Assembly (NCBI RefSeq): GCF_030297135.1
Contig: NZ_AP028065.1
Span: 1,674,001-1,738,000, forward strand
From: Pseudoalteromonas apostichopi
GTDB taxonomy: Bacteria; Pseudomonadota; Gammaproteobacteria; Enterobacterales; Alteromonadaceae
Direction of reading: 5' to 3'
Length of the DNA: 64,000 nt
Shown here piece after piece: positions 37,853-50,845 of the stretch. The first letter of the stretch is position 1. Each line of letters starts with the position of its first letter. Under the pieces are notes generated by a model that was not told the DNA's origin, ran no database searches, and worked only from the letters and a program-made list of their open reading frames with translations. Made by a program: the position numbers and the translations under genes.

Positions 37853-38554
37853 TTATGCCACCTCTGCTGTTTGTTGAACACGGTTAGCCTTATCAACCAT
37901 CACTTGGCCATCAAGTAAGCGCACTAAACGGTCAGCATAATTGCCTTCTTTTTCTGAGTGAGTAACCACAATTACCGTGGTACCTTCGCGATTTAGCTCA
38001 CGTAGCATCGCCATGACTTCATCACCATTTTTTGAATCAAGGTTACCCGTAGGCTCATCCGCTAAGATTAGTTTTGGATTAATCACGAGAGCTCTGGCTA
38101 CTGCTACACGTTGCTGCTGACCACCCGATAGCTGCTGCGGTAAGTGATCTGCTCTATGGTCGATTGCGACACGTTTTAAGATTGCGTCTACTCGCTGTTT
38201 CCGCTCACTTTTTGAGATATTTTGATACTGTAATGGCAGCTCAACGTTTTCAAATACTGTTAATTCATCAATTAAGTTAAAGCTTTGGAAAACAAAACCA
38301 ATCGACGCTTTTCTAAGTGTTGCTAATTGCTTTTCACCAAACCCTGCGATGTCTTCGCCTAAAAACTCAAAACTGCCTGCTGATGGCGAATCCAACATAC
38401 CTAAAATAGAGAGTAATGTTGATTTACCACAGCCAGATGGCCCCATAATGGCAAGAAATTCGCCTTCGTTTACATGTAAGTTAATATTGTTAAGCGCTGT
38501 TGTTTCAACATCTTGAGTACGGAATACGCGTGATAAGTTAGTTAATTTAATCAT
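37853..38554 (-). CDS. ABC transporter ATPase, MacB/LolD-like
   Basis: A 233-residue ATPase with Walker A GPSGCGKST (38-46), signature LSGGQQQR (142-149), Walker B LILADE (162-167), a D-loop and an H-loop (VTHSEKE). It is of the MacB/LolD class, which powers mechanotransmission rather than substrate transport through the membrane. It is encoded between the HlyD-like adaptor (11 bases upstream) and two permeases. The substrate could be a peptide, antibiotic or envelope lipid. Confidence 0.95.
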   Translation of the reverse strand: MIKLTNLSRVFRTQDVETTALNNINLHVNEGEFLAIMGPSGCGKSTLLSILGMLDSPSAGSFEFLGEDIAGFGEKQLATLRKASIGFVFQSFNLIDELTVFENVELPLQYQNISKSERKQRVDAILKRVAIDHRADHLPQQLSGGQQQRVAVARALVINPKLILADEPTGNLDSKNGDEVMAMLRELNREGTTVIVVTHSEKEGNYADRLVRLLDGQVMVDKANRVQQTAEVA

Positions 38555-38565
38555 TGTTTTTATCC

Positions 38566-39819
38566 TTAAAATTGTAGTTGTTGGGCTTTATCAAAGTTGC
38601 TGTAGCTAGAGGTGATCACGCGATCTCCGGCACTTAGGCCACTTAACACTTCATAATAGTTTTGATTCTTTTTGCCAAGACGAATGTCTTTTCGTACTGC
38701 ACGATTGCCATCTTTATCCATGACATAAACCCAGTTACCTCCTGAGCTGGTAAAAAATGCGCCGCGTTCAAGTAATAAAGCAGTGCCTTTGCTATCACCT
38801 AGCATCAACTGCACATCAAGACTTTGTCCGCGTTTTATGTTGCTCGTGCCGTTTGGTAAATCGACTTCAACCTGAAACTGTGATTGCTGAACACGGCTAT
38901 CAATTTTGCTAACTGTTGCCGCAATTTCGCCTTGTTCATGTTCAATAAGCACTTGCATACCTGCTTGAACTTGGCTTAGGTAAAACTCATCTAGTCGCAC
39001 AACTAGTTTGTATTCATTAGGAATATCAATCTGCCCTAGGCGAGCACCACGGCCTTTTGATTCACCAATTTCAACATCAAGCTCACTTAAATAACCGTCT
39101 GCTGGTGCTGTTACGAGTAAGTTTTCAAGGTTCTTTCGCGCAAACTGTAGGTTTTTCTCTAGCATGTCGGCGCTATCTTTTAACTGAGCTACTTGAACTT
39201 CACGAATGCTGTTTTCTTGCTTTTGACGCTCAAGGGTTAGTTCTTTACGAGCTTTGTAATACGCTAAGTCTTCTTGAATTTCAGATAATTGCTCTTGCGC
39301 TAACACACCCGTTTTCACTAGCGGCTGAGTTTGTTTTAAGCGACGCGATAAATGCGTAATTTTAAGATCGATTTCAAGCAAATCACGACGTAAGTTTAAA
39401 CGGCTGGTTTCCATATTCATTTGCGTGTTACGTAAAAAATTAAGCTGCTCAGTCACCTGTGCTTCACGGCTCATTACATCAAGCTGCAAATTGGTATTAC
39501 TTAAACGCACAAGTGGTTGGCCTTTTTTAACAAACTCACCTTGCTCAACAAGTCGCTCTTCAACTTGGCCTCCGGCAATGGTGTCGAGATAAATGGTAGT
39601 ACGAGGCATAACCTGACCACGAAGACTTAAAGCATCAACAAATTCACCTTGTTGTACTGTGCTAATCGTTAAGCTTGTCGCGGTTACTTGCTGACTACGA
39701 CCTGTTTGCTCAGTTTGCGTGAAACCATAAGCTGCAGCCGCAACAGCTAAGCATGCAGCTGCTATTACTGATTTCTTAAAAAATGCTTTATTATTTGAGC
39801 GTGTAATTTTCTTATCCAT
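38566..39819 (-). CDS. HlyD/MacA-type periplasmic adaptor
   Basis: A 417-residue adaptor. An N-terminal membrane anchor (residues about 14-33) is followed by a lipoyl domain split by a long coiled-coil hairpin (about 115-220), and by beta-barrel and membrane-proximal domains. The region with GQVMPRTTIYLDTIAGGQVEE is typical of the family. It would link the inner-membrane permeases to an outer-membrane channel such as TolC, which is not encoded here. The start is supported by AAGG seven bases upstream. A sigma-54-type promoter lies directly before it, so expression likely depends on the divergent response regulator. Confidence 0.92.
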   Translation of the reverse strand: MDKKITRSNNKAFFKKSVIAAACLAVAAAAYGFTQTEQTGRSQQVTATSLTISTVQQGEFVDALSLRGQVMPRTTIYLDTIAGGQVEERLVEQGEFVKKGQPLVRLSNTNLQLDVMSREAQVTEQLNFLRNTQMNMETSRLNLRRDLLEIDLKITHLSRRLKQTQPLVKTGVLAQEQLSEIQEDLAYYKARKELTLERQKQENSIREVQVAQLKDSADMLEKNLQFARKNLENLLVTAPADGYLSELDVEIGESKGRGARLGQIDIPNEYKLVVRLDEFYLSQVQAGMQVLIEHEQGEIAATVSKIDSRVQQSQFQVEVDLPNGTSNIKRGQSLDVQLMLGDSKGTALLLERGAFFTSSGGNWVYVMDKDGNRAVRKDIRLGKKNQNYYEVLSGLSAGDRVITSSYSNFDKAQQLQF

Positions 39820-39863
39820 GTCGACGCCTTTAAGTTATCTAGGTGCTAATTACCTATAGATAA

Positions 39864-39879
39864 AACAACTCTTGTGCCA
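39864..39879 (-). promoter_or_regulatory. Sigma-54 promoter-like element for the exporter operon
   Basis: Read on the minus strand, TGGCACAAGAGTTGTT matches the sigma-54 consensus TGGCACG-N4-TTGCW with exact spacing. The -24 GG is kept and the -12 GC is GT, so it is near-consensus. The adaptor start lies about 45 bases downstream. An NtrC-class activator is encoded divergently. Confidence 0.7.
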
Positions 39880-39939
39880 ACTTTTATTTTTATTAAATAA
39901 CAATAACTTATACAAAAATCAACAAGCATGTATATAATC

Positions 39940-39991
39940 AAGTGTCCGCTTATAGAACACTTCAAAACCCATATATCGTCCATAAATGGAC
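39940..39991. promoter_or_regulatory. Candidate upstream activator sites (two dyads)
   Basis: Dyad 1 (39940-39962) is AAGTGT...ACACTT, with arms pairing fully over 6 bases and partly inward to TCC/GaA. Dyad 2 (39978-39991) is GTCCATAAATGGAC, with 6-base arms. Both share a GTCC/GGAC core. They sit 60-130 bases upstream of the sigma-54-like promoter, as enhancer sites for an NtrC-type activator should. Confidence 0.55.
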
Positions 39992-40049
39992 ACTTTTACT
40001 ATTTTCAATTAGTCTTAGTGTTCCCATAAAGGAATAATAATAAATAGCT

Positions 40050-41453
40050 ATGAAACAAGCAGGATCAATTCTTATCGTCGATGATAACCCCGACGTACTC
40101 ATCGCCGCACGATTACTTTTAAAGCAGCATTATCAGGTTGTAAAAACCACAGATAACCCCTTTAATATCGAAGGTATCATTAACGCACAGCATGAAGCGG
40201 ATCAGGCTATTGATGTAGTGTTACTCGATATGAACTTCACGCAAGACTCAATTAGTGGCAAAGAAGGATTCTACTGGCTAAAAAAAATCATGAGCCAAGA
40301 CGCTAACATTGCGGTACTGCTTATGACGGCCTACAGCGATATTCAGCTAGCGGTCGAAGCAATTAAAGCCGGTGCCTCTGACTTTATTGCCAAGCCTTGG
40401 CAAAATGAGCAATTACTCGGTGCTGTAGCGGCGGCATTTTCACACGCTAAAGACAAACAGCAAGTTGGTAAGCTCACAAAACAAAAGCAGGCCTTGCAGC
40501 AGTCAATCGGCAATCAACCATTTGAGTTTTTAGGCCAAAGTGATGCCATGCAGCAGGTTTTTTCGGTTATCGACAAAGCAGCCAACACAGATGCCAACAT
40601 ATTGATTAGTGGCGAAAGTGGCACAGGTAAAGAACTCACCGCACATGCAATCCACAATGCAAGCCAGCGCCAAAGCCAACCCTTCATAAGCCTAGACATG
40701 GGCTCACTAGCCGAAAGCCTGTTTGAAAGCGAACTATTTGGCCATAAAAAAGGGGCGTTTACTGGCGCGAAAGAAGATCGCATTGGCCGATTTGAGCTGG
40801 CCCATGGTGGTAGTTTATTTTTAGACGAGCTAGGTAATTTACCGCTTAACCAACAAGTTAAACTACTTGCGGCACTACAAAACAGGCAAATAACACCGGT
40901 TGGTGGCTCAAAAGTCATCGATATTGATATTCGTTTGATTTGTGCAACGAATGAAAACCTCGAACAAGCAGTTACTGAAGGTAAATTTAGGCAAGACTTA
41001 CTGTACCGTGTTAATACCGTAGAGATCCGTTTGCCAGCTCTGCGTGAGCGCAGTGAAGACATTCCATTACTGTGTAACTACTACTTGCAGCACTTTGCAC
41101 ATAAATACAAACGTGAGCTCTCGATTACGGCATCTGATATGACACGTTTAAGTCAGTATCATTGGCCAGGCAATGTCCGTGAACTTGCGCATGCAATTGA
41201 GCGAGCAGTCATCCTATCAGAAGGCTCAGAGCTCGATATAAGCTCAGTGATAAGCTCACCAAGTACCAGTGTAAGCACAAATGAACTCTCTACGAACGCT
41301 GCTGACTACGACACTTTTGATCTTGAAATCATCGAACAGAGAACCGTTCGTGCAGCTTTAAAGCATTTTCAAGGCAACGTTAGTCACGCAGCTAAAGCAC
41401 TCGGCCTGACACGCGGAGCCATGTATCGTCGTTTAGAAAAATATGGACTTTAA
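40050..41453 (+). CDS. NtrC-family sigma-54-dependent response regulator
   Basis: A 467-residue regulator. It has a receiver domain (phospho-acceptor Asp60 in VLLDMNF, Lys115), an AAA+ domain (Walker A GESGTGKE at about 188-195, GAFTGA at 235-240 for sigma-54 contact) and a C-terminal Fis-type helix-turn-helix (NVSHAAKALGLTRGAMYRRL). The target is probably the divergent exporter operon, whose control region carries a sigma-54-like promoter and two dyads. It is followed three bases later by a histidine kinase gene. Confidence 0.96.
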   Translation: MKQAGSILIVDDNPDVLIAARLLLKQHYQVVKTTDNPFNIEGIINAQHEADQAIDVVLLDMNFTQDSISGKEGFYWLKKIMSQDANIAVLLMTAYSDIQLAVEAIKAGASDFIAKPWQNEQLLGAVAAAFSHAKDKQQVGKLTKQKQALQQSIGNQPFEFLGQSDAMQQVFSVIDKAANTDANILISGESGTGKELTAHAIHNASQRQSQPFISLDMGSLAESLFESELFGHKKGAFTGAKEDRIGRFELAHGGSLFLDELGNLPLNQQVKLLAALQNRQITPVGGSKVIDIDIRLICATNENLEQAVTEGKFRQDLLYRVNTVEIRLPALRERSEDIPLLCNYYLQHFAHKYKRELSITASDMTRLSQYHWPGNVRELAHAIERAVILSEGSELDISSVISSPSTSVSTNELSTNAADYDTFDLEIIEQRTVRAALKHFQGNVSHAAKALGLTRGAMYRRLEKYGL

Positions 41454-41456
41454 TCT

Positions 41457-42761
41457 ATGCGAAATTTCATTAGCTTAGCTGGCCTATTAGCTGCACTAAT
41501 TGGTTTCTCAATTGCTTTGTTTTGGCAAGTACAGCAAAGCGGGTTTTCTGCTATTTCGGCACTTTTAGTTATTTTAAATTTGGTATGTGCCGCGCAAATT
41601 TTTAATTTATTTAAACGCCAAACAAGGCGTGCAGATATGGTTTTTCGCGCTTTAGCGAATGGAGACAGCACATTAGGCTTTGGTGACCAACACCCTATGC
41701 AGCAGCAATTTGAGCAGGTTAAACAACAAATTCAGGCTGCACGTTTTAATGCAGAGCAACAAGCCCAGTTCTTACAAGCGCTATTAATTCATATCGATTT
41801 AGCGGTATTAGTATGTGATGAACAAGGCACTATTATTGAAAGCAATCCGGCGGTCAGTCGTTTACTTGGGCAAGCAGTAAAGCACATTGAAGATCTAGGT
41901 GTAATCGCAAACCTAGTTCAAGACGCTAAACAAAATAGCCGTAATACCGTGCCATGGCAAAATGGCGAGCAGCACGATACGTTATCTGTGCAGATCAGTA
42001 TTGCCGAAATCCAAGGTAAAGTTCGTAAAGTGATCAGTTTGCAATCTATTCATGATCAGCTGCAATTAAAAGAGCAACAAGCTTATAAGCGCCTCACCAA
42101 AGTACTGACTCATGAAATTGCTAATTCGATTACGCCACTCTCTTCGTTAGCACAAACTTGTACGGCACTGCTGCCAAATGAGCTTAGTTTTGATGATCAG
42201 GAAGATAAACAAGACTTGCAACTCGCCCTAACAACACTCGCATCACGAACCGAGCATTTAGGCGAGTTTATAGCGCAATTTAAAAAGGTTAGTAGCTTAC
42301 CCGCCCCACACTTACAGCCACATATTCTGGCAGATCTTGCCAAGCAAGTTGTCGCTCTGCACTCACAACAAGCTAAGCAACTTAATATTACTTTGAATTT
42401 ATCGGTGCAAAGCCAACAGTTAGTAATGATAGATAGAGGCCAAGTTGAGCAAGTGATAATAAACCTGCTTAAAAATGCCCTTGATGTACTTAAACAATTA
42501 AATAATCCAGAGACAATTAAATGCATAGAGGTAAATATTGCACAAAATGCTAATCAGCAACTGTATTTAGAGGTCAGCGACAATGGTACAGGTATCAGCG
42601 ATCATGTGATTGAGATGATTTTCGTGCCATTTTTTACTACCAAGCAACAAGGCTCAGGAATAGGCTTAAGTTTATCGCGCCAGATCATGCTCAATCATGG
42701 CGGCGATCTGGTATATATCAAACGCCAGCAAGGAGCCTGCTTTCGTTGCGTGTTCGGTTAG
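41457..42761 (+). CDS. Sensor histidine kinase, NtrY-like
   Basis: A 434-residue kinase. Two hydrophobic N-terminal helices (about 5-23 and 33-50) are separated by a very short periplasmic loop, so the signal is probably sensed in or near the membrane. A PAS-like region (about 105-195) precedes the phospho-acceptor H219 in VLTHEIANSITPLSSLA and a HATPase domain (NLLKNALD, DNGTGIS, GSGIGLSLSRQI). It is cotranscribed with the sigma-54 response regulator and would phosphorylate it. Confidence 0.95.
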   Translation: MRNFISLAGLLAALIGFSIALFWQVQQSGFSAISALLVILNLVCAAQIFNLFKRQTRRADMVFRALANGDSTLGFGDQHPMQQQFEQVKQQIQAARFNAEQQAQFLQALLIHIDLAVLVCDEQGTIIESNPAVSRLLGQAVKHIEDLGVIANLVQDAKQNSRNTVPWQNGEQHDTLSVQISIAEIQGKVRKVISLQSIHDQLQLKEQQAYKRLTKVLTHEIANSITPLSSLAQTCTALLPNELSFDDQEDKQDLQLALTTLASRTEHLGEFIAQFKKVSSLPAPHLQPHILADLAKQVVALHSQQAKQLNITLNLSVQSQQLVMIDRGQVEQVIINLLKNALDVLKQLNNPETIKCIEVNIAQNANQQLYLEVSDNGTGISDHVIEMIFVPFFTTKQQGSGIGLSLSRQIMLNHGGDLVYIKRQQGACFRCVFG

Positions 42762-42846
42762 CTTACATAGTTAGAACACTTACTTACAATTTGCTAAGGC
42801 GCTGTTTGGTATCATGTACCCATTAACGTTTAATGGATTAACCAAT

Positions 42847-43386
42847 ATGAAGTACCTCGCCTTAGCACTGCTCTCATCACTTGCCTTTATTCCTACAAAA
42901 AGCTTTGCTGGTATTTATGACAGCCCTAATATGAACCTGTTTGTTAAGTCAGAGCATAATAGTACTGATTCAATCACCTCAGCCGGCATCGAATTTATGG
43001 CTAAAAATAACTACAGCAATTTCGGCGCAGCATTTACAACGGCACTAGGCTCAGCAGAAGTATTTACTAAAAAAGGTGATCGGGAGACATTTCTAACCTT
43101 AGATAGCGGCATCAAATTTGGTTATTTCAGCGACTTTTTTGTCTATGGCGAAGTGGGCTTAGATTTAATTGAACTTGCTGTATACGACGACCGCGATGAC
43201 CACGACTACAGCGACCGCTATGATGACGATCACAATAATATTGATGGCTATGTTGGTGTGGGTATGGGCGTGGACTCAAAGCCATTCAGAATAGAGGTCT
43301 ATGCCAGAGCCAGAGAAATAGACAGCCGCTATTGGGAAGCACAAAACCATGGTTATGCTGGGTTACAAGTTAGTATTTCGTTTTAA
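42847..43386 (+). CDS. Small outer-membrane beta-barrel-like protein
   Basis: A 179-residue protein with a signal peptide (to residue 20 or so, ending KSFA-GI). About eight amphipathic strands with alternating aromatics and a terminal aromatic (VSISF) suggest an 8-stranded barrel. One loop is strongly acidic with His (DDRDDHDYSDRYDDDHNN) and may bind cations. ATG 42847 is preferred because the signal peptide begins there; an upstream in-frame start at 42814 is less likely. It follows the kinase gene by 85 bases in the same direction. I do not recognise a named family with certainty. Confidence 0.65.
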   Translation: MKYLALALLSSLAFIPTKSFAGIYDSPNMNLFVKSEHNSTDSITSAGIEFMAKNNYSNFGAAFTTALGSAEVFTKKGDRETFLTLDSGIKFGYFSDFFVYGEVGLDLIELAVYDDRDDHDYSDRYDDDHNNIDGYVGVGMGVDSKPFRIEVYARAREIDSRYWEAQNHGYAGLQVSISF

Positions 43387-43504
43387 TTTCAATTGGGTGA
43401 GTAAGTTAGTGAGCTGTTAATCTAATGGTCATTTTTAGCTCACCCTATGTTAAGCTTAGGCGCTTTAGTTTACCCGCACCTAAGTTAACGGAGTATTTTA
43501 ATAC

Positions 43505-44782
43505 GTGTTTTTAAATCGATTTTTAGGCCTTGTTGTTGTTTCTCTCATTGTAACAGGCTGTCAGACTGCCCCTGAGTCTCTTCCCGAAAAGAAGCCCACC
43601 ATCAAAGCCAATCCTGGTACTGTGGTTGCAGAAGCTAAAACAAAACAAGTAGACACGGTGACACCGCTCAAACCAAGTGAGCTTGATGACGTATGGCAAC
43701 GTATTCGCATTCAACTGCAGTTTAGCGATTCAAGTCACCCAGATGTACAAAAGCGCATTGCTTGGTACCTTACTCATCCAAATTACATGGAAGAAATAAG
43801 CCGCCGTGCAGCGCCGTATTTGTATCATATCGTCACAGAAGTAGAAAACCGTGACTTACCAATAGAACTCGCTCTAATGCCGCTTATAGAGAGCGATTTT
43901 GATGCCAGTGCCTATTCACACAAACATGCATCGGGTTTATGGCAACTCACCCCCTCAATCGCCAAATACTTCAAAGTAAAAATTACCCCTTGGTATGATG
44001 GTCGCCAAGATGTGGTCGACAGCACCCGTGCAGCTTTGGATTTTATGGAATACCTTTATAAACGCTTTGATGGCGATTGGTATCACGCTATTGCTGCCTA
44101 CAATATTGGTGAAGGGCGAGTATTACAGGCAATTGCTCGTAATAAAAAACAAGGTAAGTCGACGGACTTCTTTAGTTTAAAACTACCATCACAAACCAAA
44201 CAGTACGTACCTAAGTTACTGGCCGCAGCACAATTATTAAAACACCAAAAAATGGTATTCCCTGCGATTAAGAATGAGCAAGCTATTGCAACCTTACCAG
44301 TGACTGGTGCAGTGATCTTAGCAGATAAAGCGAAGTGGCAAGAGCTTGAAGAGCTAAACCATGGTGTTATCCGATACCCAGCGGTGATTGATGCGCCACA
44401 TATTGTGGTCCCCAAAGATCAGCAAGCAAGTTATCAAACTCTATTAGCTAATCAAAAGAGCAATGATTATAGCCAGTGGCAACATTACACAGTTAAACGC
44501 GGTGATAGTTTAAGTGTGATTGCAAAGAACTATAAAGTAACAGTTAGCCAACTGAAAACCTTCAATAACCTAAAAACAAACACCATTCGTATTGGTCAAA
44601 AGCTGATATTGCCGCAATTAGCGGATCAGCAAATCGAGTATAAGGTGAAATCTGGCGATAGCCTTTGGAAGATAGCAAAGCAATACAAAGTCAGTATCAC
44701 TAAGCTTAAACAATGGAATAACCTTTCAAGAGATAATTTAAGAGTAGGTGAAAAGCTCACGGTGTTTATCTCAAATAGTTAA
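43505..44782 (+). CDS. mltD: Membrane-bound lytic transglycosylase, MltD-like
   Basis: A 425-residue lipoprotein (lipobox VTGC, Cys19) that cleaves peptidoglycan with anhydro-muramyl formation. A SLT catalytic domain holds Glu129 in LMPLIESDF and ASGLWQL and AAYNIGEGRV motifs. It is followed by two LysM domains (YTVKRGDSLSVIAKNY and YKVKSGDSLWKIAKQY) for glycan binding. The start is GTG with GGAG 11 bases upstream. It resembles MltD in having tandem LysM modules; MltD of E. coli is similar in length. It is monocistronic. Confidence 0.92.
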   Translation: MFLNRFLGLVVVSLIVTGCQTAPESLPEKKPTIKANPGTVVAEAKTKQVDTVTPLKPSELDDVWQRIRIQLQFSDSSHPDVQKRIAWYLTHPNYMEEISRRAAPYLYHIVTEVENRDLPIELALMPLIESDFDASAYSHKHASGLWQLTPSIAKYFKVKITPWYDGRQDVVDSTRAALDFMEYLYKRFDGDWYHAIAAYNIGEGRVLQAIARNKKQGKSTDFFSLKLPSQTKQYVPKLLAAAQLLKHQKMVFPAIKNEQAIATLPVTGAVILADKAKWQELEELNHGVIRYPAVIDAPHIVVPKDQQASYQTLLANQKSNDYSQWQHYTVKRGDSLSVIAKNYKVTVSQLKTFNNLKTNTIRIGQKLILPQLADQQIEYKVKSGDSLWKIAKQYKVSITKLKQWNNLSRDNLRVGEKLTVFISNS

Positions 44783-44790
44783 TACCAAAT

Positions 44791-44818
44791 CAGGGAGTTT
44801 TACTCCCTGTCTCTTTTA
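44791..44818 (+). terminator. Intrinsic terminator of the MltD-like gene
   Basis: A 7-bp stem CAGGGAG/CTCCCTG around TTTTA, followed by TCTCTTTT, nine bases after the stop. Confidence 0.75.
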
Positions 44819-44873
44819 TCTATCCAATTAAAGTTGTATCTTTATTAGTCTATAAAAACAACAATCAATAATT

Positions 44874-45590
44874 ATGGATAATCAGCAACAGGACGTAAGC
44901 TGTTCAACAGTGAAAACAGAGCAAGACTCTAACGTTGAAGAGCAAACAAAGACCACCCAGCAAAAAACTCAACCTGCTAGCAACCAGCATAAGGCATGGT
45001 TTACCAACGAGCGACTAAACCTATTTCTCGCACTCTGTGCCATTATTATCTCCGCAGCCTCCTTTTATGCCACTTACTTGCAAGCCAACGCTGCAGAACG
45101 ACAAGTAAAAGCCGCCACATGGCCTTGGCTTGAAGTGATAACGGGGAATTTTGATGAAGAAAAAAACCTACCTGAAATCACCTTTGAACTCACTAATTCA
45201 GGATCAGGACCTGCGATAGTAAAGTACGTGAAGTATCACTATAACGACCAATCATATTTAGATATCTATAAAGTAATTTCTGCATGCTGTTTTGATACAC
45301 AAGCATATGAAACACAGCTACAAACTCTGCAAGAAGATTCTCCCGACATAAATATTTTCGAAGCATTTGGCTGGATTATGACGAGTGCCAGTGATAACCG
45401 GTTGCTGGCATCTGGCAGCGAACTTAAACTTTTTCGTTTCAAGCGAACGGGATTTAATGAAACTCAATGGGACAAAGTAAACAAGCAGCGTAATAGCATT
45501 AAAACCGAGATCTGCTACTGCTCGTTGCTAGAACAATGCTACCTAAGCGATGGCCGCGGCGATGTGAGAGAAATACAGCAGTGTGAGTGA
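44874..45590 (+). CDS. Hypothetical single-pass membrane protein
   Basis: A 238-residue protein of no family I recognise. It starts with a 40-residue polar, Gln-rich segment (MDNQQQDVSC...). One membrane helix follows (LFLALCAIIISAASFYATYL, about residues 49-68). The remaining 170 residues are mainly beta-like with eight Cys, including CC and CYCS near residues 138 and 207. The polar N-terminus probably stays in the cytoplasm, with the Cys-rich domain in the periplasm; topology is inferred. It sits alone between the MltD-like gene and a repeat element. Confidence 0.6.
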   Translation: MDNQQQDVSCSTVKTEQDSNVEEQTKTTQQKTQPASNQHKAWFTNERLNLFLALCAIIISAASFYATYLQANAAERQVKAATWPWLEVITGNFDEEKNLPEITFELTNSGSGPAIVKYVKYHYNDQSYLDIYKVISACCFDTQAYETQLQTLQEDSPDINIFEAFGWIMTSASDNRLLASGSELKLFRFKRTGFNETQWDKVNKQRNSIKTEICYCSLLEQCYLSDGRGDVREIQQCE

Positions 45591-45653
45591 CACCGAGCTA
45601 TCAGCTTTCAGCCGCGCGGTGAAGGTGTTTGATACTGCGTCTCCCTCTGCCGG

Positions 45654-45692
45654 AGGCTCTAGGCTCTAGGCTCTAGGCTCTAGGCTCTAGGC
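45654..45692 (+). repeat. Heptanucleotide tandem repeat (AGGCTCT)
   Basis: Five exact copies of AGGCTCT (45654-45688) plus AGGC. Length changes by replication slippage would be expected. It is non-coding. Confidence 0.95.
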
Positions 45693-45703
45693 AAAGTGTA
45701 GTT

Positions 45704-45725
45704 GTAGGAATGGCTTACCATGAAT
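45704..45725 (+). repeat. REP-like sequence, plus orientation
   Basis: GTAGGAATGGCTTACCATGA carries a GTAG head followed by a small stem (ATGG/CCAT). REP sequences of gammaproteobacteria have a GTAG head and a hairpin. It faces the second copy below. Confidence 0.5.
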
Positions 45726-45744
45726 GTGTTTGTTAAGCTCTAGA

Positions 45745-45767
45745 TACGGCACTGACGTGCCTCCTAC
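45745..45767 (-). repeat. REP-like sequence, minus orientation
   Basis: Read on the minus strand it begins GTAGGAGGCACGTCAGTGCC, with a GTAG head and a 5-bp stem GGCAC/GTGCC around TGAC. It is inverted with respect to the copy at 45704, making a BIME-like pair. Confidence 0.5.
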
Positions 45768-45861
45768 GGGGTTTTGTTGCTGAGGGAGACTCTGTACTAA
45801 ACAACTCCACCGCTCAGCTGACATTTATTATCTGACGGCTGAAAGCTGACAGCTCCAAACG

Positions 45862-45893
45862 CAAAAAAGCCCGACTCTTTCGAATCGGGCTTT
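45862..45893 (-). terminator. rrn operon terminator
   Basis: A stem of nine bases (AAAGCCCGA 45866-45874 with TCGGGCTTT 45885-45893) around a 10-base loop. The minus strand continues with a T-run and lies just beyond the 5S rRNA 3' end. Confidence 0.85.
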
Positions 45894-45904
45894 CTTTAAT
45901 TTGG

Positions 45905-46022
45905 AGCCTGGCAATGTCCTACTTTCACATGGCAAATGCCACACTATCATCGGCGCTGTTTCGTTTCACTACTGAGTTCGGCATGGGGTCAGGTGGGTCC
46001 AAAACGCTATTGTCACCAAGCA
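45905..46022 (-). rRNA. rrf: 5S ribosomal RNA
   Basis: The minus strand reads TGCTTGGTGACAATAGCG at the 5' end, has the central CCGAACTCAG segment, and ends CCAGGCTCC. Ends are placed by comparison with the general gammaproteobacterial 5S form; the length is about 118 bases. Confidence 0.95.
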
Positions 46023-46144
46023 AATTTGGGTCGTTAATCGCCTTGGCAATCAACTAAAATTCGGAATTCTGATATCAAGTAAATGTCTACTTTAGTTTCT
46101 TAACTTCTGTCTGTTACGCTGTCATAAAACGCGTTTGGCGTTGT

Positions 46145-49027
<2,883 letters not shown>

Positions 49028-49304
49028 ATACAACCCAAACGGGTCTTTGTTAGTGACAGCTGTTAACTTCGCCAGAAGTTAATTCATCAAATAATGATGA
49101 GAATACTAAAGTAGATACCAATTAATCTTTCGATTAATGGCATATTTTTACTTTTGAAAACTCTTTATAGATACGAATATCTATAAGAATTTTAATATCA
49201 GCTTTCCAAATTTTTAAAGAGCATATTAATTAGTTAAACCAAGTGGTTTAGCTAACTAACAATCATCTGTGTGGACACTACGAACAAATAAGTTCTAAAT
49301 CGTA
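49028..49304 (-). other. 16S-23S internal spacer without tRNA
   Basis: A 277-base spacer with no recognisable tRNA cloverleaf. It is AT-rich and holds a boxA-like antitermination element at 49213-49223. Many gammaproteobacterial rrn operons have tRNA-Ile/Ala or tRNA-Glu here. Confidence 0.75.
49213..49223 (-). promoter_or_regulatory. boxA antitermination element (spacer)
   Basis: The minus strand reads TGCTCTTTAAA, close to the known rrn boxA TGCTCTTTAACA. It precedes 23S, as expected for NusB/S10-dependent antitermination. Confidence 0.7.

Positions 49305-50845
<1,541 letters not shown>

Larger units (their letters stand above)
45595..45855. repeat. 261-bp inverted-repeat element (REP/MITE-like)
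   Basis: The 20-base ends 45595-45614 and 45836-45855 are inverted repeats with 19 of 20 matches. Inner stretches starting GGTG (45618) and ending CACC (45811) pair at about 24 of 30 positions, including GTCTCCCTC with GAGGGAGAC. Together the arms could fold into a long hairpin. It contains a heptamer repeat and a REP-like pair. It lies between a hypothetical gene and the 5S terminator and has no ORF. Confidence 0.6.

Noticed and set aside
49028..49304. tRNA genes in the rRNA spacer
   Set aside because: No cloverleaf or CCA-like ends; the spacer is too AT-rich.
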